DNA from: Cellulosimicrobium cellulans
GTDB lineage: Bacteria; Actinomycetota; Actinomycetes; Actinomycetales; Cellulomonadaceae
Length of the DNA: 64,000 nucleotides
Direction of reading: 5' to 3'
Assembly: GCF_007679345.1 (NCBI RefSeq)
Contig: NZ_VEGH01000016.1
Span: forward strand, 34,479-98,478
Both the position numbers and the translations under genes were made by a program. The notes below the pieces were generated by a model. The model ran no database searches, was not told where the DNA came from, and saw only the letters and a list, made by a program, of their open reading frames with translations. The first letter of the stretch is position 1, and each line of letters begins with the position of its first letter. Of the stretch, positions 1-10,442 are shown one piece after another.

Positions 1-549
1 GACGACCTGGAGCCGCCACGGCAGCTGGGCGAAGATCTCCAGCGGGGGGAACGGGATGTGGTGGAAGTAGCCGATCCGCACGTCCGGGCGGAGCTCGCGC
101 AGGAACTTCGGGACCAGCTGCAGCTGGTAGTCGTGCACCCACACCGTCGCGCCCGGCGCGGCCTGCGCCGCCGCCGCGTCCGCGAACCGGCGGTTGACCC
201 GCTGGTAGGCGTCCCACCACTGCCGGTGGAACGTCGGGGGCTGGATCACGTCGTGGTAGAGCGGCCACAGCGTGTCGTTCGAGAAGCCCTCGTAGTAGTA
301 CGTCAGGTCGTCCTCGGTCAGCTTCACCGGGACGAGCCGCATGTCGTCGGCGTCGAACGGCTCGAGCTCGAGGTCGGCGGAGCCGCCCCAGCCCACCCAC
401 GCGCCGTCGGAGCGCTGCACGACGGGCTCGAGGGCGGTCACGAGGCCGCCCGGGGAGCGGGTCCAGCTCGGAGTGCCGTCCTCGCCCACGGTCACGTCGA
501 CCGGGAGGCGGTTCGCGACGACGACCAGGTCATAGCCAGCAGATGTCAC
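1..549 (-). CDS. otsA: Trehalose-6-phosphate synthase, N-terminal part (runs off window)
   Basis: Makes trehalose 6-phosphate from UDP-glucose (or another NDP-glucose) and glucose 6-phosphate in the cytoplasm. About 183 residues are visible of a family usually near 470-490 residues; the gene continues beyond base 1. Visible GT20 landmarks are VVVANRLPVDV (residues 9-19), the glycine-rich SPGGLVTALEPV segment, GWGG, and WVHDYQLQLVP near the visible end. The start is a GTG at 549-547, read just before the ANRLPV core, with an AAGGAG ribosome site about 10 nt upstream. It is divergent from the kinase gene at 703, so the two share a short upstream region of about 150 bp. OtsB is not in view. The family call is secure; kinetics and sugar-donor preference cannot be read from this part. 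Confidence 0.95.
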   Translation of the reverse strand, partial: MTSAGYDLVVVANRLPVDVTVGEDGTPSWTRSPGGLVTALEPVVQRSDGAWVGWGGSADLELEPFDADDMRLVPVKLTEDDLTYYYEGFSNDTLWPLYHDVIQPPTFHRQWWDAYQRVNRRFADAAAAQAAPGATVWVHDYQLQLVPKFLRELRPDVRIGYFHHIPFPPLEIFAQLPWRLQVV

Positions 550-702
550 TGAAGTTCAGCTCCTTGGTGTCGCCTCGACCTTAACGTGACCCCGCGCGGA
601 CCGCCCGGGAAGCGGGCCGCCGTCCGCGGGTGGTCGGGTGCCTTCACCGGACCCGCCGCGCGGCACCACGACCCCCGCGCGCGCGGCGGCTACCGTGCCC
701 GC

Positions 703-2703
<2,001 letters not shown>

Positions 2704-2794
2704 CCGCCGCGCGCGCGAGGCGGGTCCCGGGTCCCCGCGATCCCGCCGCCCGAGGCCCAGGCCCGGCCCAGGCGCACCCCGTACGCTTGCCCGC

Positions 2795-3379
2795 ATGACC
2801 GGGACCGCCGACGCGCGCGTGCCCGGCCCCCTGCTGCCCGGGGCCGGCGCGCCGGGGGAGCGCGCCACCGGGGCGCCGGTCGCGCCCGGCCGGGCCCGGC
2901 GTCCCGCGGCGCTGCCGCTGCTCACGGCGGTCGCGTCGCTCCTCGCGCTCGGCGGCGCCGCCTGGCTCGGCGCCGTCCGCACCGTCGTGCACCAGTGCGT
3001 CACGATCGACGGGCCGCTGGCCCTGCTCGGCGTGCGGTTCGCGCTGCTCCAGGACGCGGCCGACTGCCCGACCGGCATCGCGCTGACCCCCGGGGCGTCC
3101 CACGGCGCGGTGCTCGCGCTGGGCCTGGTCCTGCCCCTCGTCGCCGTGCACGCCGTCCTCGGCGCGCTGGGCCTCGGGCTGGCCGCCCTGCTCCTGCGCG
3201 CCGCGGGCACCGCGCGGACCGTCCTCGGTGCCGTGCTGCGTCCGCTGCCGCGTGCCGCCCACGCCCGCCCCGTCGGCGCCCCGCGCCCCGCGCCCGCGAC
3301 CCGCGCGGGCCACGCCCGCCCGGCCGTCCTGGCCCGGGCCCTGCACCCGCACCGGGGTCCGCCCGCGGCGCTCGCCTGA
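2795..3379 (+). CDS. Small actinobacterial membrane protein of unknown function
   Basis: A 194-residue protein that I do not recognise as a named family. It has a Pro/Ala-rich N terminus, a hydrophobic segment near residues 40-60, a loop containing two cysteines (HQCVTI and DCPTG), a second hydrophobic stretch near 105-135, and a basic, Pro/Ala/His-rich tail. The ATG at 2795 follows a TACGCT -10 box by 7 nt, so the mRNA is probably leaderless. It ends 38 bp before the DsbA-like gene on the same strand, which suggests co-transcription; the two loop cysteines might be partners of the downstream thiol protein, but it lacks the CxxC of a VKOR-type oxidoreductase. Function is not assigned. Confidence 0.75.
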   Translation: MTGTADARVPGPLLPGAGAPGERATGAPVAPGRARRPAALPLLTAVASLLALGGAAWLGAVRTVVHQCVTIDGPLALLGVRFALLQDAADCPTGIALTPGASHGAVLALGLVLPLVAVHAVLGALGLGLAALLLRAAGTARTVLGAVLRPLPRAAHARPVGAPRPAPATRAGHARPAVLARALHPHRGPPAALA

Positions 3380-3417
3380 GCAGCCGCAGCGCACCCGACC
3401 GAAGGAGAGCAGGACAG

Positions 3418-4281
3418 ATGAGCAGCACCCCGAGCCCGGGCAAGGGCCGGCAGACGAAGAACGAGCGGCGCGACGCCGCCCGCGAGCAGGCGCGCGCGAT
3501 GCGCGAGCAGCAGGCCAAGCGCGACCGGCGGAACAAGATCCTCGGCATCAGCATGCTGTCGGTCGCGGTCCTCGCGCTCGGCGGCGTCCTGGTGTGGGTC
3601 CTCACCCAGGGCGGCAGCAGCAGCGACGAGGCCCTGCCCGACTACCCCGACACCCCGCTGAGCGAGGTCACCGACGCCCCGGGCGCCGCGCTGCCCGAGG
3701 GTGGCATCCCGGTCAGCGCCGCGGGCGTGGGCGGGACCGTCGACGACAGCGTGACCCGGGTCGACGTCTACCTGGACTACATGTGCCCCGCGTGCGGCGC
3801 CTTCGAGGAGGCGAACGGCGACAACCTGATCTCGCTCGCCACCGAGGGCTCGGCCACCGTCGTGTACCACCCGATCGCGATCCTCAACCGGTTCTCCAAC
3901 GGCACCGGCTACTCGACCCGTGCGGCCTCCGCGGCGGCGCTCGTCGCCGACGAGGCGCCCGAGCAGTTCGCCGCCTTCAACGAGCAGCTGTTCGCCGGCC
4001 AGCCCGAGGAGGGCACGAACGGCCTCACCAACGCCGAGATCGCGGACATCGCGCGCGAGGCGGGCGTGGCCGACGACGTCGCCGACCAGATCGCCGACGG
4101 CACGGCGCTCGACCGGTTCGGGCAGTGGGTGACCTCCGCGACCAACGAGACCTCGGCGAACCCGGACCTGGTCAACGAGCAGACCGGCAGCTTCGGCACG
4201 CCGACGATCACCATCGACGGCGAGCTCTGGACCGAGAACTGGACCGACCCGAGCGCGCTGCTGCAGGCGGTCGGCTCCTGA
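3418..4281 (+). CDS. Membrane-anchored DsbA-like thiol:disulfide protein
   Basis: A 287-residue thioredoxin-fold protein. It has a charged cytoplasmic N terminus (residues 1-40), one membrane anchor (about 41-63), a Ser/Gly linker and an extracytoplasmic DsbA-type domain. The redox motif is C123-P-A-C126 in YMCPACGAF; the conserved cis-proline loop is GTPTITIDG near the C terminus. It should oxidise or isomerise disulfides in exported proteins. The ATG is preceded by a strong AAGGAG site. It lies directly behind the membrane protein at 2795 and is followed by a strong hairpin at 4315-4357, so it ends that transcription unit. Confidence 0.9.
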   Translation: MSSTPSPGKGRQTKNERRDAAREQARAMREQQAKRDRRNKILGISMLSVAVLALGGVLVWVLTQGGSSSDEALPDYPDTPLSEVTDAPGAALPEGGIPVSAAGVGGTVDDSVTRVDVYLDYMCPACGAFEEANGDNLISLATEGSATVVYHPIAILNRFSNGTGYSTRAASAAALVADEAPEQFAAFNEQLFAGQPEEGTNGLTNAEIADIAREAGVADDVADQIADGTALDRFGQWVTSATNETSANPDLVNEQTGSFGTPTITIDGELWTENWTDPSALLQAVGS

Positions 4282-4314
4282 CCGGCGGCTGACCCCGCCG
4301 CGCCGCGCGCAGCA

Positions 4315-4357
4315 CGAGGGCCCCGGCCCTGGCGACGTCCCGGTGCCGGGGCCCTCG
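4315..4357 (+). terminator. GC-rich hairpin terminator after the DsbA-like gene
   Basis: A perfect 12-bp inverted repeat, cgagggccccgg (4315-4326) and ccggggccctcg (4346-4357), separated by 19 nt. It has no U tract, as is common in high-GC actinobacteria. It sits 34 bp after the stop codon and before the next gene's promoter. Confidence 0.7.
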
Positions 4358-4416
4358 CGCGTCCGGCCGCCGGACCCGGCCCGGTGATCGCTGTACACGC
4401 CACGTAGACTCCCGCG

Positions 4417-5700
4417 GTGCCCTCCCTGCTCGTGGACGTGACCCCGCTGCGCGTCAGCCCCGAGTTCCGCCGGCTGTGGTGGGGCCTGTCCGTCGCGAAC
4501 CTCGGGGCCCAGCTGACCGTGGTCGCGGTCGGCCTGCAGGTCTACGGGATGACCCGCTCGACGTTCGCGGTCGGCGTCGTCGGGCTGTGCGCGCTGGTGC
4601 CGCTCGTCGTGTTCGGGCTGTACGGCGGCGCGATCGTCGACCACGCCGACCGCCGCAAGGTCGCCCTGATCGCCTCGGCGGTCAGCTGGGTCGCGACCGT
4701 CGGCCTGGCGGTCCAGGGCTGGTCCGGCAACACCCACGTCGGGGTGCTCTACGCCCTGGTCGCGCTCCAGTCCGGGGCCGGCGCGGTGAACAGCCCGGCG
4801 CGGTCGGCGATCATCCCGCGCCTGCTCGAGCCCCGGCTGATGCCCGCCGCGAACGCGCTGCAGACGGTCGGCTGGAACGTCGCGCTGACCCTCGGGCCGC
4901 TGCTCGGCGCCGGCCTGGTGGCGCTGCTGGACTACGGCATCGTCTACACGCTCGACGCGGTGCTCTTCACCTTCGCGTTCACCGCGCTGCTCCGGCTCCC
5001 GCCGATCCTGCCGGAGCCGTCGGCGACCCGGCGGGCCCGGGCCGGGCTGGCGTCCGTGCTCGACGGCCTGCGCTACCTCGGGACCCGGCCCAACGTGCGG
5101 ATGACGTTCCTGGTCGACCTCGTCGCCATGATCACCTCGTCCCCCCGCGTGCTGTTCCCCGCGGTCGGCCTGGTCTACCTGGGCGGCGGCGAGACCACCG
5201 CGGGCGTGCTGACGGCAGCCGTCGCGGCGGGCGCCATGCTCGCCGGCCTGTTCTCCGGCGGGCTGGCGCGGGTGCGCTGGCAGGGGCGGATCATCGTCGT
5301 CGCCATCACGATCTGGGGGCTCGCCGTCGCCGGGTTCGGCGCGGTGCTGGTGGCCGCCGGCCGGTCCGGGCCCGACCACGTGCTGTGGGCCGCGCTGGCG
5401 CTCGCGGTCGTCACGCTCGCCGCCGCGGGTGCCGCCGACGCGGTCAGCGCCGTGTTCCGCCAGACGATCCTGCAGACGGCCACGCCGGACGACATGCGCG
5501 GGCGGCTGCAGGGCGTGTTCGTGGTGGTCGTCGCCGGCGGCCCGCGGCTCGGCGAGCTGCTGCTCGGCTGGGTGTCGGGGGCGCTCGGCGAGGGCGGCGC
5601 GGCCGTCGTCGGCGGGCTCGCCTGCGTGCTGATCCTCTGGGTGCTCGTGCGGGCGCAGCGCGGGTTCTGGCGGTACGACGCGCTGGACCCGCAGCCCTGA
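4417..5700 (+). CDS. MFS exporter (EntS/MFS_3-like)
   Basis: A 427-residue polytopic membrane protein with about 12 hydrophobic segments. The N-terminal pattern SPEFRRLWWG...NLGAQLTVVAVGLQVY and the loop DHADRRKVAL between helices 2 and 3 fit the MFS_3 group that includes siderophore and macrolide exporters. The GTG start at 4417 lies 6 nt after a TAGACT box (4405-4410), indicating a leaderless transcript. It is a single gene between a terminator and the tRNA. The substrate cannot be told from sequence. Confidence 0.88.
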   Translation: MPSLLVDVTPLRVSPEFRRLWWGLSVANLGAQLTVVAVGLQVYGMTRSTFAVGVVGLCALVPLVVFGLYGGAIVDHADRRKVALIASAVSWVATVGLAVQGWSGNTHVGVLYALVALQSGAGAVNSPARSAIIPRLLEPRLMPAANALQTVGWNVALTLGPLLGAGLVALLDYGIVYTLDAVLFTFAFTALLRLPPILPEPSATRRARAGLASVLDGLRYLGTRPNVRMTFLVDLVAMITSSPRVLFPAVGLVYLGGGETTAGVLTAAVAAGAMLAGLFSGGLARVRWQGRIIVVAITIWGLAVAGFGAVLVAAGRSGPDHVLWAALALAVVTLAAAGAADAVSAVFRQTILQTATPDDMRGRLQGVFVVVVAGGPRLGELLLGWVSGALGEGGAAVVGGLACVLILWVLVRAQRGFWRYDALDPQP

Positions 5701-5776
5701 GCCGGGCGGCGCGGGGGCCGCGGGGCCGGTGGTGCGGCCGGTAGGCTGGTCGCCGCGCGCGCTCCGGCGTGCGCCT

Positions 5777-5850
5777 GCCTCCTTAGCTCAGCTGGCCAGA
5801 GCAGCTGTCTTGTAAACAGCAGGTCGTCGGTTCGAATCCGACAGGGGGCT
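5777..5850 (+). tRNA. tRNA-Thr (anticodon UGU)
   Basis: A 74-nt cloverleaf. The acceptor arm GCCTCCT (5777-5783) pairs with AGGGGGC (5843-5849) with one G-U pair; discriminator T at 5850; no encoded CCA. The anticodon loop CTTGTAA carries TGT, reading ACA threonine codons. The T arm GTCGG-TTCGAAT-CCGAC is canonical. A TAGGCT box lies about 30 nt upstream (5742-5747). The 3' end adjoins the accessory island, a common integration site. Confidence 0.95.
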
Positions 5851-5860
5851 CTGCCGAGGG

Positions 5861-6019
5861 GTTGGAGAAAGTCCAGCGTCGAAGTTGGAGGAGATCCAAC
5901 GTCCCTTCTGCGCCCCCCAGCAGGGGCGATGTCCGCTTCCCGAGGCTGACGACGACGCGCGCTGATGGTGTGCACATCGGGCCTCACCGTTGGCTCGGGG
6001 TGGCGAGTTGGAGGAAGTC
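5861..6019 (+). repeat. Three copies of a 13-bp repeat next to the tRNA-Thr gene
   Basis: GTTGGAGAAAGTC (5861-5873), GTTGGAGGAGATC (5884-5896) and GTTGGAGGAAGTC (6007-6019) share GTTGGAGRARRTC. The first two are spaced by 23 bp and each begins a small inverted repeat (GTTGGA...TCCARC). They occupy the otherwise gene-free stretch 5851-6166 right after the tRNA. The position is what one expects for integrase or excisionase arm sites, but no integrase gene is in view, so this is a guess. I see no protein-coding gene in this 316-bp stretch. Confidence 0.55.
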
Positions 6020-6166
6020 ATCGGGACGGGCTGGGCGTAGCTGAACCCGCGTCGGGTGTCGCTTGAGCGTCCGGGTCATGGTCGTGGGACCCGGTGGCGT
6101 CCTCGATGCAAGCCTGAAGGGACGAGTTCGCCGTCCAACAGGGCGGTCGCATGGTGAACTGAGACC

Positions 6167-7312
6167 ATGCCGGCGCCGTTGCTCATTGATCAGGTCGCAG
6201 TCTCCTTCCGAGTCCCTGACGAGGACCTACGAGCGTGGGCCGCCGGCCGGCGCGTCTTCGTCTCCAGCCTGATCACGGACCTGCCCGAGGAACGCGCCGC
6301 CGTCCGCCGGGCCATCGTCGCGGTCGGCGGCGAACCGGTCATGTTCGAGGACGACCTCGGCGCCCAGGACATTCCCGCCGACCGCGCCTACCTCGCAGGC
6401 GTGCACACCTCGCAGATCTACGTGGGGCTGTTCGGTGAGAGATACGGCGTCCGCATGCCCGACGGTTACTCTGCGACACACGCGGAGTTTCTGGAGGCCG
6501 AGAGGTACGGGCTCCGGCTGTGCCTGTTCGTTCACGGCGTCGACGGCTCGCGCATGGACGGTGCGCAGAGGGACCTGGTGTCCAGCGTCCGCAACTCGTA
6601 CACGACCAGCTCCTGGGCCGATCCAGACGACCTCGCCGAAAGGCTCACGCGCCGGCTGCGGGAGCTCGCCGCCGAGGAACTTGCACCGTGGGTTCGGCTC
6701 GGCAGGTGCGTGTTCCGTGCCACGCAGATCGACCATGACGGCAGCGGCATCGTCGTCACCGCTGACATCCGCAGCAACGCCGTGTTCGCCGAGCTAGAGC
6801 GGCTGCGCGAGAGCCGGGCGGGAGACCTCCCATTCGCCGCCCCACACCTCGTTCGGCGGGTGCAGGTCTCGGGTGTCAGCAGCAGCACCGCGTCGCTAGC
6901 TTCCCACCGGGTGCGCATCTCCCTGACGGTCCAAGAGCGCCGCGGTATCTCGATGCGGTTCGGATCGGTAAATGGTCGATCCGGGTTGGACCTGGCGCGG
7001 GATGGGCTTTCCGCGGCGCTGTTCGGCACACCTGTCCCTGACGAGCTCCGGCACTTCATCACGGTGACCGATCCGCTCGATCCGATCCGCGGGCTCGGGC
7101 TCGATGATGTGGTCGCCCGCCCTGTCGCACGGTTGCTCGTCACCGAGCATCTGCTGTCGGGCGACGACGTGTCGAGTGTCGACGCGTTCTCGCTCGGCCC
7201 GTCACGCCAGGGGCACCGGCGTCTGCGCATCACGTGGACTCCGCGGGCTATCTACACGAACCAGCCCGACCCTGCTCCTCTGACTCTCGACGGTGACGTG
7301 TCCGACGTCTAG
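6167..7312 (+). CDS. DUF4062 (TIR-like fold) domain protein
   Basis: A 381-residue protein. Residues about 29-125 match DUF4062: FVSSLITDLPEERAAVRRAI (31-50), a mid-domain GGEPVMFED, the YVGLFGERYG strand (85-94) and SATHAEFLEAERYG (102-115) with conserved acidic residues. DUF4062 is a TIR/STIR-like Rossmann fold that occurs in NTPase and defence contexts; it may bind or cleave nucleotides, but no NADase activity is shown here. The remaining 250 residues have no domain I recognise; no transmembrane segment is visible. It lies alone on the plus strand, convergent with the AlbA_2 operon at 7389-9341. Third codon positions are less GC-biased than the flanking core genome, consistent with acquisition. 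The ATG at 6167 has a poor Shine-Dalgarno site. Confidence 0.8.
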   Translation: MPAPLLIDQVAVSFRVPDEDLRAWAAGRRVFVSSLITDLPEERAAVRRAIVAVGGEPVMFEDDLGAQDIPADRAYLAGVHTSQIYVGLFGERYGVRMPDGYSATHAEFLEAERYGLRLCLFVHGVDGSRMDGAQRDLVSSVRNSYTTSSWADPDDLAERLTRRLRELAAEELAPWVRLGRCVFRATQIDHDGSGIVVTADIRSNAVFAELERLRESRAGDLPFAAPHLVRRVQVSGVSSSTASLASHRVRISLTVQERRGISMRFGSVNGRSGLDLARDGLSAALFGTPVPDELRHFITVTDPLDPIRGLGLDDVVARPVARLLVTEHLLSGDDVSSVDAFSLGPSRQGHRRLRITWTPRAIYTNQPDPAPLTLDGDVSDV

Positions 7313-7388
7313 CCCGAGCGGACCCAGCGGCGTCGGGACTGCCTGAAGCCCGCCTCGTCGAAAGCTCAACGCCACGTGATAGCGGGCG

Positions 7389-8003
7389 TCAGCCCAGGTG
7401 GACGCCTCGGACGAACACCCCGGGAAACGAGACACCGTGAGTTGCGGGCGCTGCCGGTTCGAGCATGGTCCCGTCCGCCGGGGGTTCGGGCTCACCACCG
7501 CAGAACTCGGAACCGAGCGTCAGCCACAGGCGCCGCCCCGCGGTCAAGGGCAAGGGCTCACTGACAACGATGCGGGCAGTCTTCAGATCGGTACCTGCCT
7601 CCGTCACCTGGAGGAACAGCGTCGTCACGGTGTCCCAGCGGTCATCGACCGGTAGCACGAGCTCGCTCGGATCAGACGGCGCGGCTAAGAACGCGTGACG
7701 GAACACCGCGACCGCGAACGCGTGGCGGACGCCATCTATGAACGGCGTTGGCTCGAACTTCCACGGGGCACGATCGTGGTCTTGCGGAAGCACCGGGTTC
7801 GACGACCGTCGGTTCTCGCTGGTCTGCGCCCACCGCCACGCCACGTCGCCGTGCAACGACAACTTCCACATGCTCCCGGTCTCGGCGCCGGCCATGTAGA
7901 TCGAATCTTGCCTCGTCCACACGCGCCATCCGGGGCACGACAGGCCCGCGTTCGGTCCGTCCGTGATCTCGAACCTGAACCGCACCCGGTTCTTCTTGCT
8001 CAC
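7389..8003 (-). CDS. Hypothetical protein, second gene of the AlbA_2 operon
   Basis: A 204-residue soluble protein of no family I recognise. It begins MSKKNRVRFRFEITDG and looks mostly beta-stranded with several aromatic/Trp positions; there is no signal peptide or membrane segment. A well-formed C-terminal strand-rich half includes LPLTAGRRLWLTLGSEF. It starts 39 bp after the stop of the AlbA_2 gene on the same strand and probably forms one transcript with it, so the two may work together. It is convergent with the DUF4062 gene (76-bp gap). A real gene is likely because the frame is intact over 600 bp and codon use agrees with its neighbour; function unknown. Confidence 0.65.
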   Translation of the reverse strand: MSKKNRVRFRFEITDGPNAGLSCPGWRVWTRQDSIYMAGAETGSMWKLSLHGDVAWRWAQTSENRRSSNPVLPQDHDRAPWKFEPTPFIDGVRHAFAVAVFRHAFLAAPSDPSELVLPVDDRWDTVTTLFLQVTEAGTDLKTARIVVSEPLPLTAGRRLWLTLGSEFCGGEPEPPADGTMLEPAAPATHGVSFPGVFVRGVHLG

Positions 8004-8042
8004 GACATCCCCTCCAGGTCCGATGCGCCAGCAGCGGCCGCG

Positions 8043-9341
8043 TCAATGCTCGAGGGCCTGGGCCTGCCACTCGTCGAGGACGTGCACGGGCAGTCGTAGC
8101 CCCCAACGTCCGAGGATGTCCTCGGTCAACGAGACGGCCACGGCGCGCGGAGCCGCCAGGAGGTCGACGGTCGTGACCTCGGCGGTGGCCTCCATCTCGT
8201 TCGCATGCTGGAGGTGGACGTCGAGCAGCTCGCGCTGCCACGTCCCTGTGATCAGCTCCCGCCCCGCGACGTTGACGAGGCCGAAGCGGATCGACACGCC
8301 GTCACATGCGAGGTCGGTCGCGAGCCGCGCCGCCAGCTCGCACACCTCGACTGCGTAGAACAGCACGTCCCAGATCGCGACGCTGCCGGTGGCCTCGGCC
8401 GTGGCCGGCCGGAGCTCCGCCGAGCTGACGTACTCGGTCGCAAGCGCTCGTCGTTGAAGGAACTGACCGCTCGAGCACAGCCACCACGCTTCGGCGCGGC
8501 GGACTGGCCGTGCCATCGCATCCTGGCCGATCCGGTCGCCAAACCGCTTCAGCACGCCTGCACGGAAGAACATCGGGACCGGCCACCCCCGCAACCGCAC
8601 GGTCGCGCGCTCGACGACGTCGTCGAGGCGATCCGCGGGGATCCGCGAGGGGTCGAAAGGAAGAGGACGAATGGCCACGTCGAACATCGCTCTGTCCGCG
8701 AAGTCCGTGTCCCACGCCGAGGGCTCGGACCACGCTCGAGCGCGTTCAGCGTCGAACAGCTCGTCGTCGGTCGGAGCGGTGCTCGCGCTCAGCGCGAGCA
8801 TCCCGGCCTGGCCGGCGCGCCGGATGAAGTCGCGCACTCCCTTGGTTGTCGCCAGATCCACGAGGTCCCGCATGTCGGCCGACGTCGGCACGTGCACCGA
8901 CCTGGGCATGCCGCGAGGGCGCACATACGTCGCGCCGGCGGTCGTCTCGTGGGGGTAGTCCCGCTTGCAGATGTACGGCACGACGTCGAACTCGGTGACC
9001 TCGAGCGCCACGACGCGTGCCCCGTTGCTCAGGGTCAGTGGAACGGTCGTGAAGAGCAGGGCGGGATCGCTCAAGCGGGAGAGCTGGGTGCTGACCTCGT
9101 CGTGGTCAGACCACGACGCGAGCTCCTCGTCTGTTAGGCCGGGCTGCATCTGCGCGATCGCCGACTCGTCGATGCCGATGCAGATGAGTCCGCCGTCCCG
9201 CAGATTCCCCATCGCCATGGCCGCCCGGGCGACCTTCGCGCAGAACCCCCGGTCTCGGAGACTGCCGGGTCCCTTAACCTCGAACGCCCTCAGCTCGTGA
9301 CCGAGCGCGAGGAAACTCTCCATCTCTGCTGGCGTGATCAC
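8043..9341 (-). CDS. AlbA_2 (Schlafen-type) domain protein
   Basis: A 432-residue protein whose N terminus has the Schlafen AlbA_2 layout: AFEVKGPG with Glu21 and Lys23, a helix containing VARAAMAMGN, then LRDGGLICIGIDE (48-59), and later a strand-rich region with YICKRDYPHETTAGATYVRPRG. The AlbA_2 fold binds nucleic acid, and Schlafen relatives include RNA/tRNA nucleases; bacterial members occur in regulators and defence loci. The C-terminal 250 residues are not recognised and there is no divergent AAA ATPase motif. The GTG start at 9341 is supported by a TAGCCT -10 box 6 nt upstream (leaderless). It is followed by the 204-residue gene 39 bp downstream. Confidence 0.75.
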   Translation of the reverse strand: MITPAEMESFLALGHELRAFEVKGPGSLRDRGFCAKVARAAMAMGNLRDGGLICIGIDESAIAQMQPGLTDEELASWSDHDEVSTQLSRLSDPALLFTTVPLTLSNGARVVALEVTEFDVVPYICKRDYPHETTAGATYVRPRGMPRSVHVPTSADMRDLVDLATTKGVRDFIRRAGQAGMLALSASTAPTDDELFDAERARAWSEPSAWDTDFADRAMFDVAIRPLPFDPSRIPADRLDDVVERATVRLRGWPVPMFFRAGVLKRFGDRIGQDAMARPVRRAEAWWLCSSGQFLQRRALATEYVSSAELRPATAEATGSVAIWDVLFYAVEVCELAARLATDLACDGVSIRFGLVNVAGRELITGTWQRELLDVHLQHANEMEATAEVTTVDLLAAPRAVAVSLTEDILGRWGLRLPVHVLDEWQAQALEH

Positions 9342-9721
9342 AGGGAGAGGCTACGAGTGCTCGAGGCGGGCGCGTGGCCGTTCGACACGCTCGTCTCGGC
9401 CGCCGTCTTGCCGCCACGACTACGCCCACGGGCGCCGTCACCAGCAGCTCGGGCTCCTCGAGGTCAAGGTCATCGTCGGCACAATGATGAACGGCATCGC
9501 GACCATCGCCGCCCGGTGGATCTGCGAGAGCGTCGGAGCCGTCGACGACAACTCGCGAGCGCGGTGGGCCGAGCTCGTCGACTACTTCCTCTCGGGCCAG
9601 TGGTCCGAGATCGACCGCGATGACGCGGGATCGACGCGCTCCTGACGGGCACCGCGCACCGACCGGACCCCAGCGTCCAGCAAGAAGCTCCTGGTCTCAT
9701 GCCCGGACGCACACTTCAGTC
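9342..9721. other. Gene-poor stretch with a possible plus-strand gene remnant
   Basis: This 380-bp gap separates divergent genes. A plus-strand frame ending at 9645 contains a protein-like segment (VKVIVGTMMNGIATIAARWI, about 9463-9522, then WAELVDYFLSGQWSEID), but no start codon with a ribosome site or -10 box fits it, and the upstream part of the frame is low-quality. It may be the 3' end of a decayed gene. The left end carries the TAGCCT promoter of the AlbA_2 operon (9348-9353, minus strand). Confidence 0.3.
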
Positions 9722-10201
9722 ATGAGCGACGAGCAGCTCGGCTGGACCGACGAAGACGACGCGCGCTTCGCGTTCGAAGCGTTGCCCGATTGGCACCCCG
9801 CGGTGTTCGTGGACGTGTTCCGCGCGACACTGGGGCTCGAGGACAGGGAAGGGCGCACAGCGTTCCTGACCCAGGCGCTGGTCACTCCGGAGTCGGTGCC
9901 GCAGTGGGGGACCTTCGCGCGAGCAACTGCGCTGTTCGGCTCCGGGCTGAGGATGAGTCTGACCGCGCTCTACGCGCTCGACGCACCGGACGTCGCGTAC
10001 GTGCGCCTGGTCGAGACGGCCGCGCACCAAAGCCCGAGCGTCGTCGACGTGCCCGCGACCGCTCACGTCACCCTCGTGTGGCGTCGCGACATCGCGATCG
10101 TGCCCCGGACGGGCTGGCGGGTCCACCACGTCGGCGAACCGATCGCTCCGAACTTCGTGCCCCGCTCCGCGCCCGGCGTCGATCCACATTCGCTCCGCTG
10201 A
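9722..10201 (+). CDS. Hypothetical soluble protein
   Basis: A 159-residue protein of unknown family, acidic at the N terminus (MSDEQLGWTDEDDARFAF), with no signal peptide or membrane helix. Segments such as VYRALTLW-type hydrophobic strands alternate with short helices, e.g. HVTLVWRRDIAIVPRTGWR near residue 125. The ATG at 9722 lies 6 nt after CACACT, a -10-like box seen before several genes in this window, so it may be leaderless. It stands alone on the plus strand between two minus-strand operons. The 241 bp behind it (10202-10442) hold no convincing gene. Confidence 0.5.
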   Translation: MSDEQLGWTDEDDARFAFEALPDWHPAVFVDVFRATLGLEDREGRTAFLTQALVTPESVPQWGTFARATALFGSGLRMSLTALYALDAPDVAYVRLVETAAHQSPSVVDVPATAHVTLVWRRDIAIVPRTGWRVHHVGEPIAPNFVPRSAPGVDPHSLR

Positions 10202-10442
10202 GCGGCGATCGCGACACTGGCGCGCCGGCACGACCCGGGTGAGAGCCACGATTCCGCGTCCATAGGGGTGCGCGCACCTGATCAACCAGACCGCGGTGGA
10301 TGGGCCCGGCGGTGGGTCTTCCACCATCCGCACGGCCGCGACCTCGTCGACCAGTGGGACCTGCCGCAGCCCCGGGAGCATCACTTCGACGTGACCGACA
10401 TGGACCCGCTTCAACGAACGGCGGCAGCGGACGTCGAACACG

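Noticed and set aside
2795..3379. VKOR-type partner of the DsbA-like protein
   Set aside because: There are cysteines in the extracytoplasmic loop, but no CxxC and too few membrane helices.
5783..5987. Minus-strand frame containing VGFEPTTC across the tRNA
   Set aside because: This is the well-known spurious translation of a tRNA gene, not a protein.
10202..10442. Small genes on either strand in the gap
   Set aside because: Protein-like pieces appear on both strands, but none has a start with a ribosome site or -10 box or an identifiable motif.
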